A stretch of 64,000 bases of DNA from the NCBI RefSeq assembly GCF_002104765.1, contig NZ_NCXM01000019.1, positions 1 through 64,000 on the forward strand, read 5' to 3'. Shown in pieces: positions 58,721-64,000 of this stretch (its first letter is position 1; each line of letters begins with the position of its first letter). The notes under the pieces were generated by a model. It saw only the letters and a list, made by a program, of their open reading frames with translations. It made no database searches and was not told the origin of the DNA. Source of the stretch: Mycolicibacterium vulneris (GTDB taxonomy: Bacteria; Actinomycetota; Actinomycetes; Mycobacteriales; Mycobacteriaceae). The translations under genes were made by a program, and so were the position numbers.

Positions 58721-59926
58721 TTACACCGGGCTTTCGTTACACATGCGTGCCGGCGGCGTCTCCGGCGTGACCGTAGGCGGCCGCAACGACAGGGTCAGCG
58801 GCACCGGCTGGCGGATTTGCTTGCCGCGGGAATGATCGGCCCGGGGGCGCGGCATCTCGCGGTCGTGCGCCAGCGCCGTCGCGCTGTGGCCCTGCACGCA
58901 CTCGGGATCCGGCCCGTCCAGCGGCAGGCCGGTGAAGAATTTGGCGGCCATGCATCCGCCCCGGCAGCTGTCGTAGTGACCGCAGCTGCCGCAGGCGCCC
59001 GCCGACTGCGGCTCGCGCAGCTCTCGGAACAGGGGGGCGTTCTTCCAGACGTTGTCGAAACCACCGTCGGACAGCACATTTCCGGCCAGGAAGCGGTCGT
59101 GGATGGCGAACGGGCAAGCGTACACGTCGCCGACCGGGTCGATCAGACACACAACGCGGCCCGCGCCGCACATGTTCAGACCGGCCAGGGCGCCGGATTG
59201 GCCGAGTGGGGCCAGGTGGAAGAAGGAGTCGCCGGTGAGCACCCGCTCGCCCTTGGCGACCAGCCAGTCATACAGCTGGACCTGCTGGTCGGCGGTGGGA
59301 TGCAGCTCTTCCCAGACATCGGCGCCGCGTCCGGACGGGCGGAGCCGGGTGATCCGCAGCGTGGCGCCGTAACGGCTTGCCAGTGCGGCGAATTCGTCGA
59401 GCTGGTCGACGTTGTGCCGGGTGACGACCACGGAGATCTTGGCGTCTTTGAATCCGGCCGCGGCCAGATTCTCCAGAGCCCGCACCGCCATGTCGAACGA
59501 GCCGGGTCCGCGAACGGCGTCGTTGACCTCGGCGGTCGCGCCGTCCAGCGAGATCTGGACGTCGACGTAGTCGCTGGCCGCCAGCCGCGCGGCGACCTCG
59601 GGCGTGATCCGGACGCCGTTGGTGGAGAACTTCACGCCGACGTGGTGCTCGGTCGCGTAGTCGACCAGTTCCCAAAAGTCCTGGCGCACAGTGGGTTCCC
59701 CGCCACCGATGTTGACGTAGAACACCTGCATGCGTTCCAGCTCATCGATGATGTCCATGCATTGACGGGTGGACAGCTCGCGCGGGTCCCGCTTGCCAGA
59801 CGACGACAGGCAGTGCACGCAGGCCAGGTTGCAGGCGTACGTCAGCTCCCAGGTGAGGCAGATGGGCGCGTCGAGCCCATGCTCGAACTGCTCGATCAAC
59901 CGGGGTATGGGGGCCGCTGTGGTCAT
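58721..59926 (-). CDS. mftC: Mycofactocin radical SAM maturase MftC
   Basis: 401 residues from ATG 59926. The radical-SAM motif C-x3-C-x2-C is Cys32, Cys36, Cys39 in TYACNLACVHC, followed by YVNIGGGEPTVRQDFWEL. A SPASM domain for two auxiliary iron-sulfur clusters has CGAGRVVCLIDPVGDVYACPF and CGSCGHYDSCRGGCMA. MftC decarboxylates the C-terminal Tyr of MftA and then links it to the preceding Val. Its start overlaps the mftB stop by 4 bp, so the peptide-binding partner is made in step. Confidence 0.96.
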   Translation of the reverse strand: MTTAAPIPRLIEQFEHGLDAPICLTWELTYACNLACVHCLSSSGKRDPRELSTRQCMDIIDELERMQVFYVNIGGGEPTVRQDFWELVDYATEHHVGVKFSTNGVRITPEVAARLAASDYVDVQISLDGATAEVNDAVRGPGSFDMAVRALENLAAAGFKDAKISVVVTRHNVDQLDEFAALASRYGATLRITRLRPSGRGADVWEELHPTADQQVQLYDWLVAKGERVLTGDSFFHLAPLGQSGALAGLNMCGAGRVVCLIDPVGDVYACPFAIHDRFLAGNVLSDGGFDNVWKNAPLFRELREPQSAGACGSCGHYDSCRGGCMAAKFFTGLPLDGPDPECVQGHSATALAHDREMPRPRADHSRGKQIRQPVPLTLSLRPPTVTPETPPARMCNESPV

Positions 59927-60231
59927 TGATGGTCCTTCCGGGGCACCAGCATGTTGGACTCGACGAGCACACCCAGCGCATGCAGGTACGGGGCCTGCGC
60001 GGCGTCGTCCACTCCGGCCGCTCGGCAAGCGGACCGGATGTCGGGATGGTCGGCCAGCGACTGCACCACCGTGAGGATGGTGCGGTTCTTCAGAAACGAC
60101 AGCTTGCGGGTACCGAAGTGGTAGAGCAGCGCGCCGAACGGTTCCGGCCGAACCGCCACCTGCGGGTGCAAACGCCAGCCGCGATCAGGATCGAACGGCG
60201 CCGCCGTCCGAGCCTGCGCGGGCGCGGGCAC
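59923..60231 (-). CDS. mftB: Mycofactocin precursor-binding chaperone MftB
   Basis: 102 residues from GTG 60231, which lies 2 bases after the mftA stop; a GTG at 60249 inside mftA is an alternative. FDPDRGWRLHPQVAVRPEPFGALLYHFGTRKLSFLKNRTILTVVQSL is the RiPP recognition-element (PqqD-like) fold. It binds the MftA leader and presents the core to MftC. C-terminus NMLVPRKDHQ. Confidence 0.93.
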   Translation of the reverse strand: MPAPAQARTAAPFDPDRGWRLHPQVAVRPEPFGALLYHFGTRKLSFLKNRTILTVVQSLADHPDIRSACRAAGVDDAAQAPYLHALGVLVESNMLVPRKDHQ

Positions 60232-60233
60232 GG

Positions 60234-60323
60234 TCAGTAGACCCCGCACATGCCGTCGATGGACACCTCTTCGACCAAGGTCTCGGTGACGAGTTGGGTG
60301 TCAGTTTCGGTCTCGTGGTCCAC
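60234..60323 (-). CDS. mftA: Mycofactocin precursor peptide MftA
   Basis: 29 residues from GTG 60323, easily missed by gene finders. The acidic, Thr-rich leader (DHETETDTQLVTETLVEE) is followed by the invariant C-terminal core IDGMCGVY, whose last Val and Tyr become mycofactocin. Upstream AAGGCAAGG can serve as a ribosome site. First gene of the mft operon, 63 bp from the divergent mftR. Confidence 0.95.
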   Translation of the reverse strand: MDHETETDTQLVTETLVEEVSIDGMCGVY

Positions 60324-60386
60324 GGGGCCTTGCCTTTCGTCCGGTCTTGACAACGATGGGGTCTGAGTCACACTCGCCGCCAGAAT

Positions 60387-61019
60387 ATGGCATCGAGTGC
60401 CGAAATGGAAGGGCGGGGTCCGATGATGCCGCAGCCGCGGGTGGGCAGGCGCCGCTCGACCACCCCGCACCACATCACCGATGTCGCCATCGACATGTTC
60501 ACGGCCCGCGGTTTCGCCGACGTGAGCGTCGACGACGTCGCCCAGGCCGCCGGTATCTCCCGCCGCACCCTGTTCCGCTATTACGCCTCCAAGAACGCGA
60601 TCCCCTGGGGTGACTTCGACAACCACCTTGCCCACCTGCGCGATCTGCTCGACAACGTCGATGCCAGCGTGGGCCTGGGTGATGCGCTGCGCGCTGCACT
60701 TTTGGCGTTCAACACCTTTGACGAATCCGAGACCGCCAGGCACCGCCAGCGCATGCGGGTGATCCTGCAAACCGCTGAGCTGCAAGCATATTCGATGACG
60801 ATGTACGCCGGCTGGCGTGAGGTGATCGCCGGGTTCGTGGCGCGCCGCCTGGACTGCAAGACCGCGGATCTGCTGCCCCAGACCGTCGCCTGGACGATGC
60901 TCGGGGTGGCCTTGTCGGCCTACGAGCACTGGCTGAGCGATGAATCCGTCCCGCTGCCGGTTGCCCTGGGCAACGCCTTCGACGTTGTGGGCGCCGGACT
61001 GGACGGGCTGGGCGGGTGA
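60387..61019 (+). CDS. mftR: Mycofactocin-system TetR regulator MftR
   Basis: 210 residues from ATG 60387; ATGs at 60405 and 60423 are also in frame, and homologues begin near the PRVGRRRSTTPHHITDVAID segment, so the start is uncertain. The helix-turn-helix is FADVSVDDVAQAAGISRRTLFRYYASKNAIPWGDF, very typical of MftR. In mycobacteria MftR represses the mft genes and responds to acyl-CoA. A TTGACA hexamer lies at 60347-60352 on this strand, but I see no good -10 to go with it. Confidence 0.92.
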   Translation: MASSAEMEGRGPMMPQPRVGRRRSTTPHHITDVAIDMFTARGFADVSVDDVAQAAGISRRTLFRYYASKNAIPWGDFDNHLAHLRDLLDNVDASVGLGDALRAALLAFNTFDESETARHRQRMRVILQTAELQAYSMTMYAGWREVIAGFVARRLDCKTADLLPQTVAWTMLGVALSAYEHWLSDESVPLPVALGNAFDVVGAGLDGLGG

Positions 61020-62062
61020 CGGCCGGGCACCTGGTGCACACCCTGCGGTCACAGGGCAGGTTCTGCGCCTCGTCGGGCTCGCCGATGTATGGCGAGCTGT
61101 TCGAACTGGTCGCCGGCGACGTCGAAGCCGGCGGCGTCTTCGCGAACGTCTTGGCCGGGCGCGAGGACGCTCCGTCGCGCGACGCGGTGCCGCTGCGGTT
61201 GCTCGGCGGGCTGCACCGGTTGGTACTCGACGGCCGCGCGGCGCGGTTGCGCCGCTTCTACCCCAGCACCGGCGGAGAGTGGGAGGCCAGAGCCGCCTGG
61301 CCGGAGATCCTGGACGCCGCCGCCGGTCACGCCGAGGCGCTGCGCGCGGCGCTGACCCGGCCACCGCAGACCAACGAGGTGGGCCGATCGGCCGCCCTGA
61401 TCGGGGGACTACTGCATATCAATCACGAATTCGGCTTGCCCATAAGGCTTTTCGAGATCGGCTCGAGCGCGGGGCTGAACCTGCGTGCGGACCACTACCG
61501 GTACGGCTTCGCCGGTGGCCAGTGGGGTCCGACCGACTCACCGGTGAACATCGACGACGCGTGGCGCGGCGCGCTGCCGCCCCGGCGCGACTTGCGGATC
61601 GTCGCGCGGCACGGGTATGACATCGCGCCCATCGACGTCGGCGACGCCGACGGGGAGCTGACCGTGCTGAGCTATGTCTGGCCCGACCAGGCCGCCCGGC
61701 TGGCGCGGCTGCGCGGCGCGATCGAGGTCGCCTGCCGCGTGCCGGCGGTACTCGAGCGCCGGACCGCGGCCGACGCGGTCGCCGGCCTGACGCTGACCGA
61801 CGGTGCGCTGACCGTGTTGTGGCATTCGATCACCTGGCAGTACCTGTCCGCCGACGAACGCGCCGCGGTGCGCGCCCACGTGGACGCGCTGGCCGCCCGG
61901 GCCGACGCCCGCTCGCCGTTCGCCCACCTCACGATGGAGCCCGCGCGCGACGGCCCGGGCGCACCGATCAGGTTCGCGGTGCGCGCCCGCAGCTGGCCGC
62001 ACGGCGACCCGCAGACGCTGGCCGAATGCCATCCGCACGGCCCGCCGGTGGACTGGCACTAA
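61016..62062 (+). CDS. DUF2332-family protein
   Basis: 348 residues from a GTG that overlaps the mftR stop by 4 bp. Conserved stretches include QTNEVGRSAALIGGLLHI, RLFEIGSSAGLNLRADHYRY and LTVLWHSITWQYLSADER, which define DUF2332. The EIGSSAGLNL segment resembles a glycine-rich nucleotide- or SAM-binding loop, but the family has no established activity. Its position next to mftR matches Rv0690c, and the coupling hints at a link to mycofactocin biology (inference only). Confidence 0.85.
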   Translation: MTAGHLVHTLRSQGRFCASSGSPMYGELFELVAGDVEAGGVFANVLAGREDAPSRDAVPLRLLGGLHRLVLDGRAARLRRFYPSTGGEWEARAAWPEILDAAAGHAEALRAALTRPPQTNEVGRSAALIGGLLHINHEFGLPIRLFEIGSSAGLNLRADHYRYGFAGGQWGPTDSPVNIDDAWRGALPPRRDLRIVARHGYDIAPIDVGDADGELTVLSYVWPDQAARLARLRGAIEVACRVPAVLERRTAADAVAGLTLTDGALTVLWHSITWQYLSADERAAVRAHVDALAARADARSPFAHLTMEPARDGPGAPIRFAVRARSWPHGDPQTLAECHPHGPPVDWH

Positions 62063-62065
62063 GGC

Positions 62066-62107
62066 ACGCAGCCGAATGCCCTACTGCGGTAAGGCATTCG
62101 GCTGCGT
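62066..62107. terminator. Bidirectional hairpin terminator
   Basis: ACGCAGCCGAATGCC (62066-62080) and GGCATTCGGCTGCGT (62093-62107) form a perfect 15-bp stem with a 12-base loop, between the convergent DUF2332 and aldo-keto reductase genes. The following TTTAAG is a weak U-run, so it resembles the I-shaped or U-poor terminators common in mycobacteria. Confidence 0.8.
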
Positions 62108-62122
62108 TTAAGACCTGGATTA

Positions 62123-62983
62123 CTAGGTCCCCATGAAGGTCATCGGATCGTGCAGCACGCGGGTGCCGTCATGCAATCCTTCGATGGCCTCCATGTGCTC
62201 GGGGGCGAGGGTGAAGTCGAATACGTCCAGGTTCTGGGCGACGCGCTCAGGCTTGGACGACCGCGAGACCACGACGTTGTCCAACTGCAGGTTCCACCGA
62301 ACCAGTACCTGGGCAGGGGTGCGGCCATACTCGGCGGCGATCGACGTCACCGTCGGGTTCTCGAGCATCTTGCCGACACCCAGCGGGCTGTAGGACTGTG
62401 TCTGCACGTCGTGCTCGGCGTGGGCCGAGCGCAGGTCGGCCTGGTTCAGCCGCGGGTGCAATTCGACCTGGTTCACCGCGGGCACCTCATCGGCTTCCTC
62501 GATGACCGTCGCCAGCAGTTCCTCGGTGAAGTTGCAGACGCCGATCGAGCGGACGTGCCCCTCGTCGCGGGCCACCTTCATGCCCTCGAAGCTCTCCACG
62601 TACTTGCCCAGCTTCGGCGCCGGCCAGTGGATCAGGTAGAGGTCGAGGTAGTCCAGCCCGAGCCGGTCCAGGCTCGCCTTGCACGACTCCTGCGCCGTGC
62701 GGAAGCCCTGCTTCGAGGTGCCCAGCTTGGTGGCGACGAACAACTCCTCGCGGGGAATGCCCGAGACGGCGATCGCGCGCCCGACGGCTTCCTCGTTGCC
62801 GTACGAGGCGGCGGTGTCGATGAGGCGACAGCCGGCTTCCAGCGCCGCGAGTACCGAGCTTTCCGTCTCCTCGTCGGACAACTTGGCTACCCCCAAGCCA
62901 AGTACAGGCATCTTCGCCTCGTCATTGAGTGCGACGGTCGGAATCGCGCTGGGCGAGCTGTAGATCTCATCAATCACTGTCAC
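62123..62983 (-). CDS. Aldo/keto reductase
   Basis: 286 residues, a TIM-barrel NADPH enzyme. The catalytic tetrad is visible: Asp in LIDTAASYGNEEAVG, Tyr in the same motif, Lys in LFVATKLGTSKQG and His in YLIHWPAPKLG. The cofactor loop is VVSRSSKPERVAQNLDVFDF near the C-terminus. It reduces aldehydes or ketones to alcohols. It is convergent with DUF2332 across the hairpin terminator and stands alone upstream. The mft cluster supports alcohol oxidation, so a reductase nearby may be coincidental. Confidence 0.9.
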   Translation of the reverse strand: MTVIDEIYSSPSAIPTVALNDEAKMPVLGLGVAKLSDEETESSVLAALEAGCRLIDTAASYGNEEAVGRAIAVSGIPREELFVATKLGTSKQGFRTAQESCKASLDRLGLDYLDLYLIHWPAPKLGKYVESFEGMKVARDEGHVRSIGVCNFTEELLATVIEEADEVPAVNQVELHPRLNQADLRSAHAEHDVQTQSYSPLGVGKMLENPTVTSIAAEYGRTPAQVLVRWNLQLDNVVVSRSSKPERVAQNLDVFDFTLAPEHMEAIEGLHDGTRVLHDPMTFMGT

Positions 62984-63516
62984 TTGCCAATCACCTGCCT
63001 GCTCAAGTTGGTGGTTATCTAGGAAAGGAACGATGACTCAGCGGCGGCCAAGCGGCCGGGCGGTTCAGCCAACGCACTGCGTTGTGCACGGTCCCGCTAC
63101 ATCGCTCGCTTGCAGACAGTAGCGAAGCTCGGCAAGCGGTGCACCGAATGCCGCGGTACTTGTCTGCACAGCAAAATTCGTCACGGCTTGGAGTTACGGG
63201 TTTCCAGCACAATGCGTTTCGCATTGCCGGTGATGGCAATTGTGTGACACCGACTACAGCGCGCACCGTTGCCTCCGATCAGCATTCCACACAAAGCATC
63301 CAGTGAGGTGTATCACCATCGAATTAAGCTGTGCCATATGATCAATTCGCGTCGAACCTCCAGGCAGCCGGGACTACGCGAGCCAAAACCTTGGTGGTCT
63401 AAGTGTTTTCGTTTTCCCGGTGTTCAGCGGGGTGCGCGCGACGCGAATTCGCTGATCCCTTATGCTCGACAAACGCCGAACGCACGCCAACACCGGAAGC
63501 GAGGCAGACCTGTCCC
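62984..63516. other. Gene-poor, lower-GC stretch
   Basis: 533 bases between the aldo-keto reductase start and the phosphatase gene. Base composition is visibly less GC-rich than the coding surroundings. A 6-bp hairpin AATGCG-TTT-CGCATT is at 63211-63225. The short ATG frame near 63032 has no ribosome site worth trusting and no recognisable product. It may be an old insertion boundary, but I see no repeats or integrase. Confidence 0.5.
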
Positions 63517-64000
63517 ATGAAGACAACGCAAGAACTTTTCGAAATAGCCTGGCAGGCAACACAAATCGGCGCCACCACGCTCAAGAAATCGCAGCCGAGC
63601 TCGGTGCAGCACAAGGGTGACCGCGACACTGTCACCGACGTCGACCTCGCGATCCAGCGCGACATCGCCGCCTACCTCACCCAGACCACCCCCGATATCG
63701 CGCTACTGGCCGAAGAGTCCGAGCAGCAGCCGGAGATCGAAACGTCCGAGTGGCTCTGGGTTCTTGACCCCATCGACGGGACGTCCAACTTCGTCCACGG
63801 CCTGCCGCTGTGCGCGGTATCACTGGCCCTGTTGCACGCCGGTCGCACCGTGGTGGCCGTCACCCATGCTCCCCTGCTCGGGAAGACCTATCACGCCATC
63901 GAGGGCAAAGGCGCGTTCGTCAACGGGCAACGGATCACCGCCAGCGCCACCGACAGCCTCAGCGGCGCCATCGTGTCCCTCGGCGACTACGCCGTCGGCC
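63517..64000 (+). CDS. Inositol-monophosphatase-family phosphatase, N-terminal part
   Basis: The gene runs off the window; 161 codons are visible from ATG 63517. Metal-site motifs of the family are present: a GDRDTVTDVDLAIQ segment, LLAEESEQQPE (motif with Glu), and WVLDPIDGTSNFVHGLPLCAVSLAL (the DPxDGTxNF motif). Members dephosphorylate inositol-1-phosphate, histidinol phosphate or 3'-phosphoadenosine compounds; the visible part does not decide which. It follows the low-GC gap and has GAGGCAG upstream as a weak ribosome site. Confidence 0.87.
   Translation, partial: MKTTQELFEIAWQATQIGATTLKKSQPSSVQHKGDRDTVTDVDLAIQRDIAAYLTQTTPDIALLAEESEQQPEIETSEWLWVLDPIDGTSNFVHGLPLCAVSLALLHAGRTVVAVTHAPLLGKTYHAIEGKGAFVNGQRITASATDSLSGAIVSLGDYAVG

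Noticed and set aside
63032..63121. Small ATG frame of 29 codons in the low-GC gap
   Set aside because: AGGAAAGG precedes it, but the peptide has no recognisable feature and composition does not look coding.

Overview
The window is GC-rich actinobacterial DNA, and its gene content points to Mycobacterium, most likely a slow grower related to the M. avium complex. The species guess is inference from gene order remembered for M. tuberculosis. Supporting content: the S10/spc ribosomal operons with the sulfatase atsA and its formylglycine-generating enzyme between them, SigL/RslA, UPF0677 methyltransferases, the mycofactocin cluster, and frequent GTG/TTG starts with 1-4 bp gene overlaps. The order runs inverted to roughly Rv0690-Rv0753 of M. 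tuberculosis, with several insertions.

Layout. 1-2185 (+): end of mmsA, fadE9 and mmsB (valine catabolism). 2188-7200 (-): tightly packed operon of a TPP enzyme, SRPBCC protein, KAS III-like protein, PLP aminotransferase and MarR regulator, divergent from an ABC ATPase and FtsX-like permease (7244-10452, +). This looks like a small-molecule biosynthesis and export locus. 10439-14176 (-): sigL-rslA followed by an FAD monooxygenase, a DUF4389 membrane protein and a methyltransferase, with a SigL-type promoter in front. 14236-16909 (-): map, adk, secY. 17188-28450: six UPF0677 methyltransferases in two groups of three, separated by a GNAT gene, the xylB/serA2/fucA sugar block and two decayed oxidoreductase genes (a frameshifted alcohol dehydrogenase and an internally deleted SDR). 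28457-31197: sppA and a flavin-dependent LLM oxidoreductase.

31194-35929 is an inserted catabolic operon of a GMC oxidoreductase, an esterase and a Baeyer-Villiger-type monooxygenase, divergent from a TetR gene with a large dyad operator between. 35926-40189 (-) is the spc ribosomal operon (rplN to rplO). 40562-45482 (-) holds the formylglycine-generating enzyme, a junction of two gene remnants (second DUF4436 copy and pstS), an intact DUF4436 gene and atsA. 45535-51022 (-) is the S10 operon. 51451-53786 is a divergent TetR/MFS efflux pair with tandem operators. 53780-61019 is the complete mycofactocin cluster mftG-F-E-D-C-B-A (-) and mftR (+), including the 29-residue precursor gene mftA. 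DUF2332, an aldo-keto reductase, a lower-GC gap and the start of an inositol-monophosphatase-family gene finish the window.

How it fits together: the core is growth machinery (translation, secretion, adenylate kinase, N-terminal Met removal). Accessory modules sit at its seams, each with its own local regulator (MarR, TetR, TetR, MftR, SigL/RslA). I saw no tRNA, rRNA, CRISPR array, IS element or prophage gene.
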